A DNA stretch of 64,000 nucleotides from Hormiphora californensis (Eukaryota; Ctenophora; Tentaculata; Cydippida; Pleurobrachiidae): assembly GCA_020137815.1 (NCBI GenBank), contig CM035362.1:3246391-3310390 (forward strand), given 5' to 3'. The notes under the pieces were generated by a model that saw nothing but the letters and a program-made list of their open reading frames with translations, was not told the origin of the DNA and did no database searches. The translations under genes were made by a program, and so were the position numbers. Below, in pieces: positions 20,510-32,195 of the stretch (its first letter is position 1; every line of letters begins with the position of its first letter).

Positions 20510-21489
20510 TAAAGCACAGGGGCTTCTTACTCCACTCTCCATGGTTTTGACACGTCACTACGTTATCTCCAAACATGAGGTATTCTAGCTTGCATGTGAT
20601 GGTGATTGCTGCGCTGCGATTCTGGGCCGTCCAGTTTCCTTGTGTGGATCCTTCAACAGTGAAGGCAGGACACTCTGATGGTGAGGAAGATGTAAGTACA
20701 AAGAAATATTGTTTCAGTCAATGTCCATTAACTTTCAATGAAACGCCTTTTCCCGACCAACCTCACCAGCTTAATCCTAGTAAAGTCTATAATTTCTACC
20801 TACGCGACCGATTTTTGCTCCGGCTGTTTAAATACCTGTTGGCGTCGTTCTATAGGAGTCAGATGCTCTGTCATTAGAGTGAAATTCGATCTGCGCTACT
20901 TTTCCGCTTAAATTTTTGACGCATTGATCTTTTGAACTATCTGCAAACAGATAGTTCAGCACCTCGACATTGTTACATTTGACGATGAGGGCAGTCTCTG
21001 TTTTAGTAATCGTCCAGATCTTATCCACCTCAACCGGGGGCTGTACTGGCAGGTCTGCCCAGTCCTCGGTGCAGTAGCGCATATTATACTGCATTGGGGA
21101 GGTGAACCAAAAAATCAAATGAGTGATTTGTAAGCCGTCCTTGTCGTATAACCACATCCATATTTTTTCATTGCTATTTTCTGTTGCAGTTGAGTCCGTC
21201 TTTATCTGGAGAGGTTTTCCCTCCAGGTCCCATGGTATTTTGGTACCCTTCAGATGCTCACTTACAGTTGTCCAATCTGGAAAAATTGAATTCATATCAA
21301 TTGGATCTCATGGCTTCTTGATAATTAATTACATATTACAATTATAGTGGTCTTGATGGTAGGGAATAAGTTCTCGATTAAGAAATAACAATAATTCAAA
21401 TCCAGAAAAAAATTCTACAACGAACCTGAACCAGTGACTGGTTGCAACAGGACAGCTGCCAAAAGGAAAAATACCAGAATCAAACGCAT
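20510..21489 (-). CDS. Secreted FAMeT-like plus sushi-domain protein, copy B (3' end unresolved)
   Basis: Exons on the minus strand: 21489-21426, 21276-20836, 20674-20510, all phase-consistent. Exon 1 is a signal peptide (MRLILVFFLLAAVLLQPVTG). Exon 2 is a farnesoic-acid-O-methyltransferase-like (FAMeT) domain: IPWDLEGKPLQIKT, EVDKIWTITKTETALIVKC, with conserved Cys and Trp. Despite its name this domain is typically extracellular in animals, and no enzyme role is implied. Exon 3 is a sushi/CCP domain with four cysteines and a late Trp (ECPAFTVEG ... ITCKLEY ... VTCQNHGEW ... LCFS). Splicing after 20510 is unclear. A hydrophobic stretch (AVIVGTLIFILL) at about 20285-20344 could be a membrane anchor, but its phase does not fit. 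Confidence 0.75.
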
Positions 21490-22745
21490 TACTCCAAAAT
21501 TTTATCCGTATACATTCAACATAACTTAGCTGGGGAAAGAGGAATTTGCTCTCAAACATACGTATTCAGTTTTTTAAATCTATACGGCAAATCATTAGTA
21601 CTCCGAGTTTATAAAATGGTTTGACTTTTGAGGTATTATATGCAAAAAAGAGAAATGAGCTATGGGACTGTACGCTAAACAAAATCTTTGTCTGCCATGC
21701 CTACAGAGTTGAGGAGAGAAAACCAAACAACTCAGTGTCAAAGATCTCAGATCTTAGATCTGCACATATAATAAACAAACGTTTAAAGATAAAAGAAAAA
21801 TAGAGGGGGCAATACTCGCCATAAGATCATCAGTAGATTCAGGCTCTTTGTAATGGCTTGCTTTATTACTTTATCTCCTGCTCAGATAAAACTTTTTGAA
21901 AAAGGGCAGAGGATTTGGGAATCTATCACACAGCAGAGGGGATAGTTGTGTGCTCTAGGAAAAATAGCGAGGGAGAGCAACAACACTTGAGACTGTTCTG
22001 ATTTGAGAAAGATAGCAAACGTTGAACACAGCTTGTTGAAATGGTGAATGGGAATTTGGAATTTGCTCTCTCTTTAAAGGAGAGGGAAAAGGGCACACCC
22101 TTTTTCCCTCTCTAAGAGGCAGAGCAAGAAAGCGAGAGATTTCTCGCCATAATGGCTACACACAATGCCTGTCTGACGTCTGTCTATTTTTTATAGCTGT
22201 ACTGGTTTTTTTCTTCAACGCCCATCTCTAGAGGTAAAGACATTGAAAAAAAAGAACTATTCTCGGAGAACTCTCTCTTCCCCCCCTCTCTCTCTCTCTC
22301 TTCCTCTCTTTCCCTATTTCTCTATTTCTCTCTCCACGGACAGCACAGCTTAGTGAATGGGTATTTGCTCCACTTCTCTCTCTAAACTCAAGAAAGGAAA
22401 AAGGGCGAGGCAGAGCAAGAGTGATTTCTCGCCATAATGGCTACACAAAATCCTGTCTGTCCACTACGAAGCAATGCCCATCCCTTTCCATCGAGGGAGG
22501 GGCATTAAAAAGAACTATTTCGGAATGAAACTAATCTCTCTGCTCTTTCCACATAGAAAATAAACAGATCAGAGAACTCGGAGCTAATATGTCCAGAAGC
22601 AAAGGGCGGGGAGGGGGAACTCAAGCCATATCAGTACCATGTTTGACATGAGCGATAATGAATAATGACTTGAATGGAGAGACATTATTCAAAATTAGCT
22701 TGATGGCTATACAGTGCTCAATCTTTGCAGAGAGCTATTATATTA

Positions 22746-22849
22746 ACACGAAAACCAAAGAAAACGAATTTTCTGTGTTACGAACGTTTCATGGAACGTT
22801 TCATGAAACGTTCGTAACACAGAAAATTCGTTTTCTTTGGTTTTCGTGT
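22746..22849. repeat. 104-bp near-perfect hairpin
   Basis: The arms ACACGAAAACCAAAGAAAAC and its complement run about 48 bp each around ATGGAACG. Inside the arms GAACGTTTCATG occurs three times. Confidence 0.85.
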
Positions 22850-22866
22850 AAATGGAGAGACATGTA

Positions 22867-23698
22867 CAGTCGGACCCCGATTTAGTGGCACCCCGATTTA
22901 GTGGCAGGATTTTTTTCCCCCACAAATTTTTTTGAATTTTTTTTTGTGAAATTTTTATGAAAATTTTTGAAAATTTTTGAAAGGAATACCAGCCACGTCC
23001 GAATCGTGTTTCGAATCAGTGAATCTTATCGCATGTCCTGCTGCTAATTAGACGGTTCGGAACGAACCGATACGTGATCCCCATGGGGCCATTGAATCAT
23101 AAGTTCACCAAGCGTCAAAATTTCGATTCGATGGGGATCACGTTTCGATTCGTTCCGAACCGTCTAATTAGCAGTAGGACATGCGATAAGATGCACCGAT
23201 TCGAAACACGATTCGGACGTGGCTGGTATACCTTTAAAAAAAATTTTTTTGCAAAATTTTACAGTACGATTGTCAATGCTTTGATCGGTGCTCCCCATAA
23301 ATTTTGAGAGAACAAGTTATTTTGAAATTTTGATACTTCCTCACCCGCTTAGCTAGGGTGCCCGGATTCGGCATGGTATCACGTATCGGTTCGTTTCGAA
23401 CCCGCTAATTAGACAGGACATCCAGGAAGCTGCACCAATTCGAAACACAAATCGAACGGGCTGGTATAACTTAGAAATTTTTTCACACATTTAAAAAAAA
23501 GTTGTTTTATATTTTTCTATTTCTAATCAGAAATGATCATGTCATCAATACATGAATATTAGAGGTGTCTTAGTATAGCATTTTGGGCATAAAATAGGTT
23601 TATATGGGCCAAATATGGCTCACCCCGATTTAGTGGCACCCCGATTTAGTGGCAGGATTTTTTCCCCCCGAGGATGCCACTAAATCGGGGTCCGACTG
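22867..23698. mobile_element. pogo-like MITE interrupted by ~700 bp of inverted-repeat DNA
   Basis: The left part CAGTCGGACCCCGATTTAG runs to about 22921 and the right part, from about 23620, closes with TAAATCGGGGTCCGACTG and TA. Between them lies another inverted repeat: CCACGTCCGAATCGTGTTTC at 22992 and its complement near 23220, with TAATTAGACGGTTCGGAACG and complement inside. A third partial unit follows near 23400. This is an insertion within an insertion. Confidence 0.65.
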
Positions 23699-23956
23699 TA
23701 CTTAGGTTTTAATGGATTTGCTGTTTATCACATTTCGGGGGAAATCGTTGGTCGCCTGCCTCAGAACACCTGATTGGCCGTGAACAAACAAACAAACAAA
23801 AACAAACAAAAACAAACAAAAACAAACAAACAGTCTGTATATTGTCAGTTCGTCTGTGTCATGTGAGCTATCAAACAAAAGTACCCTGATACTTTTATTT
23901 AACATCGCTTGTCGTTTGTCGTTCTAAGGTCCCCACCCACAATACTAAAAACTTAC

Positions 23957-24933
23957 CAAGTCGAATACACTTAGCCTTCAGCTCACTCCACTCTCCACTA
24001 CGTTGACACGTCATCATACCGTTATCACCAATTAAAACATAGTTGTGCTTGCAAGTGATGGTAATTTCAATTCCGAGATTCTGGGCCTCCCAGTTTTCTT
24101 GTGTGGATCCTTCAACCGTGAAACCAGGACACTCTGGTGGTAAGAAAGATGTAAGTAAATCTAAACTGATCATCTAATGGGTAGGCAATTTTAATTTTGA
24201 ACCCCTTCCCTGGTCCACCCTACAATATCGACGATTATACAATATACGGTACTAATTTCAGTAAACTATATCGGATCAGTCGATTTCAATCAACTTACCC
24301 TACGGGGTTTGTGCTTCAGGTGTTTTAATTGTACCTGTTGGCATTGTTTTGTAGAAGTCAGATGCTGAGTCATCACTGGTAAACTGGATATACTCCACTA
24401 CATTACCACCCAGCTTTGAATCACATTCGCTTTTTGGACTATCTACAAACATGTAGTTCAGCACCTCAACATCATTACATGTGATGATGAGGGCGGTCTC
24501 TGTTTTGGTAATCGTCCAAATCTTCTCCACCTCAACCGGGGGCTGTACTGTTAGGTCTGTCCAGTCCTCGACGCAGTTGCCTATTTTATACTTCATTGTT
24601 CTGGTGAAAAACTTGACAGCAACATAAGTGATATAGCTGCTGTCCTTGTTGTACATCTTCATCCAAATTTGCTCATTACTGCCCAGTGTAGAGTTCGTCT
24701 TTATCTGGAGAGGTATTTCCTCCAGGTCCCATGGTATCGTGGCATCATGCTCAACAGGTGTCCAATCTGAAAAAAAAATTAGTTTAGTGAATTCATGATT
24801 AAGAACGAACATCAGGTTATTCCAATCAACAACTATAATATAAAAGTGTTATACAAAGTTTTAACTAACCTGAACCAGTTGCTGGTTGCAACAAGACAGC
24901 TGCCCAAAGGAAAAAACCCAGAATTAAACGCAT
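23957..24933 (-). CDS. Secreted FAMeT-like plus sushi-domain protein, copy A (3' end unresolved)
   Basis: Tandem paralogue of copy B, same strand and exon structure: 24933-24870 (signal peptide MRLILGFFLWAAVLLQPATG), 24766-24335 (FAMeT-like: IPWDLEEIPLQIKT, EVEKIWTITKTETALIITC) and 24133-23957 (sushi: ECPGFTVEG ... ITCKHNY ... MTCQRSGEW ... KCIRLG). All phases agree. Such proteins are usually secreted or matrix-associated and often carry adhesion or recognition roles in invertebrates; the specific role here is unknown. If exon 3 reads through its GTAAGT donor, a stop follows after about 15 residues; otherwise a further exon must exist and I could not find one. Confidence 0.78.
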
Positions 24934-25652
24934 TATTACATGATTCTATCCACTATCTGACATTCAGAACATGCAACACATCTTAGCTAGAGGAAAAATA
25001 GTGATTTGCTCTGAGCTCTCTCTCTCTCTCTCTTTAGAAGTTTTCTCACCTCGCCCCATGGCAAATCATCTGTACCCCGTATTTTATAAAACGGTTTGAG
25101 AATATGTATATGCAAAGAAGAGAAATGAGCTGTCTGCTATTAAAACGATAGAGGGAGAGCTCAGAGCAGTAAAACGAGGGACACCAAGTCATATTCTTTG
25201 CCTGACATAAAGCATGATGACCTGACGAAGCCGCAGACCCCGTTTTGAATTCCCTTTACGCTCAGCTAATGCCGGGTCTGCGGTGCCAGAAGGCGAATGA
25301 TCAGAAACTTAACACTAGAGACCAGACCATTTACTTTTATTGTTCGCGAGACAGTATGAAAAAATCGATCATTTGCCTGACGTTTATAAAACTAGCTAGA
25401 AGTCTTTCAGTAGTTTCCAAAAGATTCGAAAATTAAAACGTGACCTTAATTAATAGTAAAAGCCAGAAACACAAATGGATAATCGCAGTGAGAATGTCAA
25501 GCGATGTCTGGTTGCAGACCAATCTGATTTTGAGACAAGAGAGTCATGGCTGTCACATGCCCGAGTTACTCGTTGAAGTTGTACAATGTTGTTTTGTTCA
25601 AACCCCTTTTTATTTCTCTCCCGGGGCACGGGGAGAGAGGGCCGAACAAGGT
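24934..25652. other. Intergenic, no gene seen
   Basis: CT-rich upstream sequence of copy A, a 14-bp inverted pair around GCCGCAGACCC / GGGTCTGCGG at 25218-25280, and otherwise unique sequence up to the large palindrome. The open frames on both strands at 25440-25750 overlap the palindrome edge and look incidental. Confidence 0.5.
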
Positions 25653-28600
25653 AACCAGGGTGTGAACTGCATGTCGTGTTTGCTAGTCGCGAGCGCGCTT
25701 GCGAGACAAGCAAACACGTCAAGGTTCATTAACAAGCATGCTGCTCAGTCATTTTAGATTTAATACACAATGTAAGGATACCATGTAATAGGTGAGACTC
25801 TTGCCGTCACCCTCGTTCAAGTCCCGTGAAAAACGGAGCAGTACACGCAAACTGATGCCTGTTTTCCTCGCGTGACCCCGATTCAGCAGTTTGAGACACC
25901 AACTCTTTAGGGGGCCATATCTCAGGAACCAGACGAGATAGGAAAAATCGCCGTCTAATGAGGCGTACAGTTTTTAATCTAGTTTACCACTGTACCGGCC
26001 GTTTCACTCTCCGACCTAAAACAAAAATCGCAACCCCACAAAACTTCAAAATAATGAAATTCGCATCTCGCATGTCGTGTTGCATGTCGTGTCATGTTAT
26101 TGACGCGCTCGCGTTCAACTCTCACACAGCAGCTGCAGAACATGGCGGGAAACATCGAGGAGTAGAGAGAGGGTCGGTGCCGAATCAAATATTTCTTGAT
26201 CTTGATCTACTCCATCTCTCAGCTATCCTACCCCTCATCAACTCGATCTCTCAGCTACCCTACCCCTCATCTACTCCATCTTTCAGCTACCCTACCCCTC
26301 ATCTACTCCATCTTTCAGCTACCCTACCCCTTATCTAGTCCATCTCTCAGCTACCCTACTCCTCATCTACTCCATCTCTCAGCTTCCCTATTAGGGAAGC
26401 ATAAAGATGGAAACGATTAGGGGTAGGGTATCCCTATCCATAATCGTTTCCATCTCTATGCTTCCCTAGCCCTCATCAACTCCATCTTTCAGCTACCCTA
26501 CCCCTAATCTAGTCCATCTCTCCGCTACCCTACTCCTCATCTACTCCATCTCTCAGCTACCCTACCTCCCATTTACTCCATCTCTCAGCTACCCTACCTC
26601 CCATTTAGTCCATCTCTCAGCTTCCCTACCTCCCATTTACTCCATCTCTCAGCTTACCTACCTCCCATTTACTCCATATCTCAGCTTCCCTACCTGCCAT
26701 TTACTCCATCTCTCAGATACCCTACCTCCCATTTACTCCATCTCTCAGCTTACCTACCTCCCATTTACTCCATCTCTCAGCTTCCCTACCTCCCATTTAC
26801 TCCATCTCTCAGCTTCCCTACCTCCCATTTACTCCATCTCTCAGCTGCCCTACCTCCCATTTACTCCATCTCTCAGCTTCCCTACCTCCCATTTACTCCA
26901 TCTCTCAGCTTCCCTACCTCCCATTTACTCCATCGCTTACCTTCCCTACCTCCCATTTACTCCATCTCTCAGCTTCCCTACCTCCCATTTACTCCATCTC
27001 TTACCTTGAGATGGAGTAAATGGGAGGTAAGGAAGCTGAGAGATGGAGTAAATGGGAGGTAGGGTAGCTGAGAGATGGAGTAAATGGGAGGTAGGGTAGC
27101 TGAGAGATGGATCAAATGGGAGGTAGGGTAGCTGAGGAATGGAGTAAATGGGAGGTAGGGAAGCTGAGAGATGGAGTGAATGGGAGGTAGGGAAGCTGAG
27201 AGATGGAGTAAATGGGAGGTAGGGTAGCTGAGAGATGGAGTGAATGGGAGGTAGGGTAGCTGAGAGATGGAGTAAATGGGAGGCAGGGATGGAGTAAATG
27301 GGAGGTAGGGAAGCTGAGAGATGGAGTAAATGGGAGGTAGGGGAGCTGAGAGGTGGAGTAAATGGGAGGTATGGTAGCTGAGAGATGGAGTATTTATGGG
27401 AGGTAAGGAAGCTGAGAGATGGAGTAAATGGGAGGTAGGGAAGCTGAGAGATGGAGTAAATGAGGGGTATGGAAGCTGAGAGATGGAGTAAATGAGAGGT
27501 AGGGAAGCTGAGAAATGGAGTAAATGGGAGGTAGGGTAGCTGAGAGATGGAGTAAATGGGAGGTAGGGAAGCTGAGAGATGGATCAAATGGGAGGTAGGG
27601 AAGGTAAGCGATGGAGTAAATGGGAGGTAGGGAAGCTGAGAGATGGAGTGAATGGGAGGTAGGGAAGCTGAGAGATGGAGTAAATGGGAGGTAGGTAAGC
27701 TGAGAGATGGAGTAAATGGGAGGTAGGGTATCTGAGAGATGGAGTAAATGGCAGGTAGGGAAGCTGAGATATGGAGTAAATGGGAGGTAGGTAAGCTGAG
27801 AGATGGAGTAAATGGGAGGTAGGGAAGCTGAGAGATGGACTAAATGGGAGGTAGGGTAGCTGAGAGATGGAGTAAATGGGAGGTAGGGTAGCTGAGAGAT
27901 GGAGTAGATGAGGAGTAGGGTAGCGGAGAGATGGACTAGATTAGGGGTAGGGTAGCTGAAAGATGGAGTTGATGAGGGCTAGGGAAGCATAGAGATGGAA
28001 ACGATTATGGATAGGGATACCCTACCCCTAATCGTTTCCATCTCTATGCTTCCCTAATAGGGAAGCTGAGAGATGGAGTAGATGAGGAGTAGGGTAGCTG
28101 AGAGATGGACTAGATAAGGGGTAGGGTAGCTGAAAGATGGAATAGATGAGGGGTAGGGTAGCTGAAAGATGGAGTAGATGAGGGGTAGGGTAGCTGAGAG
28201 ATCGAGTTGATGAGTGGTAGGATAGCTGAGAGATGGAGTAGATCAAGATCAAGAAATATTTGATTCGGCACCGACCCTCTCTCTACTCCTCGATGTTTCC
28301 CGCCATGTTCTGCAGCTGCTGTGTGAGAGTTGAACGCGAGCGCGTCAATAACATGACACGACATGCAACACGACATGCAACACGACATGCGAGATGCGAA
28401 TTTCATTATTTTGAAGTTTTGTGGGGTTGCGATTTTTGTTTTAGGTCGGAGAGTGAAACGGCCGGTACAGTGGTAAACTAGATTAAAAACTGTACGCCTC
28501 ATTAGACGGCGATTTTTCCTATCTTGTCTGGTTCCTGAGATATGGCCCCCTAAAGAGTTGGTGTCTGAAACTGCTGAATCGGGGTCACGCGAGGAAAATG

Positions 28601-28806
28601 GGCATCAGTTTGCGTGTACTGCTCCGTTTTTCACGGGACTTGAACGAGGGTGACGGCAAGAGTCTCACCTATTACATGGTATCCTTACATTGTGTATTAA
28701 ATCTAAAATGACTGAGCAGCATGCTTGTCAATGAACCTTGACGTGTTTGCTTGTCTCGCAAGCGCGCTCGCGACTAGCAAACACGACATGCAGTTCACAC
28801 CCTGGT
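25653..28806. mobile_element. 3.15-kb nested palindrome (fold-back) carrying an inverted minisatellite
   Basis: The outer arms, 25653-26465 and about 27980-28806, are nearly identical inverted copies (ends ACCAGGGTGTGAACTGCATG and complement). They contain further hairpins, such as CGTGTTTGCT..AGCAAACACG at the tips and a GGAAGCATAGAGATGGAAAC pair near 26395-26470. The inner part is a 32-bp minisatellite that flips orientation near 27006. A short duplicate ATGCAACACGAC in the right arm only (28360-28385) shows the arms have begun to diverge. There is no coding of its own. Confidence 0.85.
26470..28000. repeat. 32-bp minisatellite, inverted at 27006
   Basis: The unit CTCCATCTCTCAGCTTCCCT + ACCTCCCATTTA (32 bp) repeats about 17 times on the left of 27006 and about 31 times, in reverse complement, on the right. 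Variants (GCTTCC or GCTACC, GGGAAG or GGGTAG) are scattered. The unequal lengths mean one side expanded or contracted after the inversion formed. Confidence 0.9.
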
Positions 28807-29874
28807 AACGCTAAAAAGATTTAAGTCAAGTCCCAATACGGCTCCCAATTTTTACTGTCTGGTTTTATAAAGTTATATACCCTGCTAACTTAAATAATGC
28901 GCCAGTGGCGAGAAGTCCCACTGGCGCGCTCTCAATAAACAGCTAGTCCAGCGGCAGATTATTTCCCACTGGCAGGTTATTTATTTTTAACTCCTATGCA
29001 AAATTCAAAGTGTGTGTAAATGATCAGTTCTTACTAAAATACAGAGGGAACACTATGTGCAACACTTACACACTATATTGGAGAGAAAGAAAGGACACAT
29101 TCCGTCAGGCGTCAATTACTCTCTCTTTATCTCCCCTTTTGTCTCACTATCTCTTCCTCTGTGTTATGTGTGACATGCCCCTTATCAGGCTATTTCTTTC
29201 ACTCTCTTTCCTTATCAACTGCTTAGTAACTGTTACCAAACAGTGTACACTCAATTATGAGGTGTTTTTGACTGTTTCTCAGTTCTCTTTGTGTGTTTTG
29301 ATTAGTGTTCTCTCTCTTGTTAGTGTGTAATACTTGAAACAAACAACTAAAGCAGGGTATATAACCTATAAACTCTTGTCACTGGCACGTTATAGGTTTA
29401 AACCCCTCGGCCTCTCCCTCGGCTACGCCTCGGGATCGTCATTGTGATTTAAACCAGTTTATCCGCCAGTGGCGGATAAACTACAGCTAGCTTCTCCCAG
29501 CGGCGCACTGGGAGAAAGCTATCTGAAATAACGTGCCACTGGCAAGAGTTTATACCTCATGTAGATCGATTATTATACACACATGCTAATGTAAGCTGAG
29601 TATGGTGCACACTGTTGTTTGTATTTTCTGCTCTTGTTTTGAAGCAAATCTAAAATTCCCAACACATATATTGCTTTTTATTAACTTAAAAACTAGAGAA
29701 AATAGATATTCATTCCATGATAGATTGCATTCTTGATGGGCTCTCCCACCCTGTCAAACATGTCTTGTAATGTACCATGTACCTAATTGATATGTTCATG
29801 GCGCCTTTTCATTAATTGAGGGTTACAGTTTTTAGTTGGATTAAATAGCTGATATATTGTAGTTTTTTAGCTGG
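28807..29874. repeat. Gene-free stretch with CCAGTGGCG hairpins and a 188-bp MITE (29367-29554)
   Basis: 28901-28929 is a hairpin (GCGCCAGTGG..CCACTGGCGC). 29367-29554 has perfect 26-bp inverted ends, TATAAACTCTTGTCACTGGC with its continuation, and encloses two more hairpins (TTTATCCGCCAGTGGCGGATAAA and TTCTCCCAGC..GCACTGGGAGAA). The shared CCAGTGGC core links them. The CT-rich ORF at 29010-29330 is not convincing. Confidence 0.65.
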
Positions 29875-31504
29875 ATGGGTGGTCCGACACGGAAGAAATG
29901 GTTTCTAGGTATGCGACAGAAGGATGAGTCGTATCACCTTAATACGGACTCTCTATCACATTTAACTGAATATCAGCCTAAACAGGTACAGGAACCAAAC
30001 ATAAACAAATGCCTGCAGTAGGAACAACAACCATCCGACAATTGACCGCTGTGCGGCGTGGTGTAGCATGCTACGATTAGAGAAGTTGGTGCGCCGACAC
30101 GATCTCGTGTAAATTGAAATCTTAAAATATCTCATTCATTTCAGAAGAAGGAAAAGAAAAAGAAGCGGAATGCGTCTTTATCTCTTGGAACTGAGTCATT
30201 ATCGTGTCTTCCTGAGTACGATACCGAAAAATACAAGGTTTGACCTTCTCGTATGTTTTGGAGCCCGATTTTTATACCTTCTTCAGGGGGTGTCTTCCTG
30301 ACCATTTATTTTTTAAACAAACAGCTGCAATTTATTGATGGCTGTAATTTAGTTCCCTCGCAGGGTGGAAGGGAAAAGGATGTTTTAAGGATCCTAAGAA
30401 GAGAGGGAACACTTGATACGGTGAAAGATAACATTCTGGACAACTCTGTGGACGGTTCTTATGTTAACCTTGCCGTGAGTTTATTTGTCTACAAGGATTC
30501 TTCTTAAACCCAAAACGTACACCACGCATTGGTCGAGTATGTTATATAATCCGGAATCCCTTTCACAGGAGTTTATTGGTTCAAAGCCCCGCAACCACCA
30601 TGATAAGACCCACGATGTGCTGATAAAATGTGTGCTGCAGTTCATTGCACAGGAACCAAACATCAAACCGAGAAAGTTCACAAAAACAGGTGAACAATCA
30701 GTATAATTGTCATGTGGAATTGCCGAGCTGCCGTATTTTCGTCATGTTCAAATGTTCAATCCATGATCCCATCCAACCATATATTCCTTTCAAACGATCT
30801 AAAATTCATTTCTCCTACCAGGTACTCGGGAAGCCACTCAACGGGAAACAGTTAAAGTGAACCTAACAAAGCTCCACGCGACCGATCCAGAATTTGAGAT
30901 AATCGCCCCCAAAACCAACCACCTCCAAATAACAGAACGGGAAGAGCTGGAAGACTTTGCTGATGTAAACTTGGCTTCTTACATCCAGACCGATAGGTTG
31001 TTCTCAGACAACTCGGACTCGGAGCGTGCTGCTGATATGTCACCTCTATATGCTGTTCCTGGCCGGGGAAGGAGATCTAACAACTCAACCGGTATGGGAT
31101 CCTTTGCAACATCACCCGAGCTAAGGTCACCGGGGGCTATCATAAAGTCTCCGAGCCAGATGTTCTCTCCTGCATTTAGTGGGGTTGGGTCTCCCTCGGG
31201 AGGTAGAATTAGCTCCAACGATGTAAGAAGTCCTGGAAGTGGGGTTAGATCTCCTGGGAGTGGAATTAGGTCTCCTGGAAGTGGATTCAGGTCGCCTGGA
31301 AGTGGAATTAGGTCGTCCAATAGTTCTCCTGACCGTATCATGGGGGCGTCTCCTGCTCGTAGCAGCAGAACAGGATCGTCCCCTGCCCGTAGCAGCGCAA
31401 CAGGATCGTCCCCTGCTCGTAGCAGCGCAACTGGATCCCGTGGCAGTCCAGAAGGCCGGGCTAACTCTGTTGCTTCGCTGTCCAAGGTTGTAACTGATGT
31501 CTGA
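29875..31504 (+). CDS. Unrecognised 372-residue protein, basic N-terminus and Ser-rich repeat tail
   Basis: Exons 29875-29985, 30145-30237, 30364-30474, 30569-30689 and 30822-31504 join in frame with GT-AG introns to 372 residues. The start MGGPTRKKWFLG follows an AG, so a 5' UTR exon may precede it. Features: a lysine run (KKEKKKKR) at about residues 38-45, a charged helical segment (REKDVLRILRREGTLDTVKD), then an acidic patch (FSDNSDSE). The tail is low-complexity with RSPGSG repeated five times (GV, GI, GF, GI) and SSPARSSATG repeated, rich in SP/RS sites. There is no signal peptide or membrane segment. It looks nuclear or cytoskeletal and probably phosphorylated; the family is unknown. 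The antisense frame at 30979-31584 is a shadow of the repeat tail. Confidence 0.8.
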
Positions 31505-31645
31505 AATTCTCTATAGTGATGATAAAATGACAAAATATCACATATAATGAAATATTTGACGGGAACTGAATGTTGAAATGGCATGTGTTTTATACGAAAT
31601 GATGTAGTTGTTCTTTACAGTATATCTAAACGTGTTTTTTGTCAC

Positions 31646-31754
31646 CAGGAACCGACCGAATCAGGAAATACTGGTCCCTGATTGGCTGATCACCAGTCAC
31701 GTGACCTAAATAACGAGTTCTGATTGGTTGTTTACTTGTGTCGGTCGGTTCCTG
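31646..31754 (+). mobile_element. hAT-like MITE, complete
   Basis: Both 14-bp ends intact. Flanking octamers TTTGTCAC and CTTGTTAC agree at 6 of 8. Confidence 0.85.
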
Positions 31755-31894
31755 CTTGTTACCCTCGACCACACAACTTACAATCACACCTTTGCTTGAA
31801 TTGTGTATTACTTTTTGTGGTACAATGAACCACATGAATCACGGTGAGATTCATACAATAACTATGGAGAGAGGGAGAGATTCATGCAATAACT

Positions 31895-31936
<42 letters not shown>

Positions 31937-32129
31937 ACACCGCGTGAGATATTGTTGCTAGCGTTGTGATAGTGAGATCGTTATCATATGCAGCGATGGG
32001 AACAGAGGTGAGATTGGGGGGAAGGGAGAGATGTGTGTTCGATTTATCATTTGATCACCACTGAACCGATATAAGAAATTAAAAGATACGAGGTCCATTA
32101 TCTATCACATACTGTGATGTGAAAAAAGC

Positions 32130-32195
<66 letters not shown>

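Larger units (their letters stand above)
21490..23956. other. Spacer between the two FAMeT-sushi genes, repeat-rich
   Basis: 21490-22060 shows no clear feature. 22060-22260 and 22355-22520 are diverged direct repeats, both with ATTTCTCGCCATAATGGCTA. A 104-bp hairpin lies at 22746-22849, a split pogo-like MITE at 22867-23698, and an AAACAAAC run at 23785-23830 that recurs at 20368-20380. Confidence 0.6.

Noticed and set aside
26946-27587. 213-codon minus-strand ORF of Leu-Ser-Pro repeats
   Set aside because: Product of the 32-bp minisatellite; units change frame and variants are silent-blind.
26470-28000. Regularly spaced repeats resembling a CRISPR array
   Set aside because: The 32-bp units are head-to-tail without unique spacers, flip orientation once, and the DNA is animal.
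30979-31584. 201-codon minus-strand ORF
   Set aside because: Antisense shadow of the Ser-rich repeat exon at 30822-31504.
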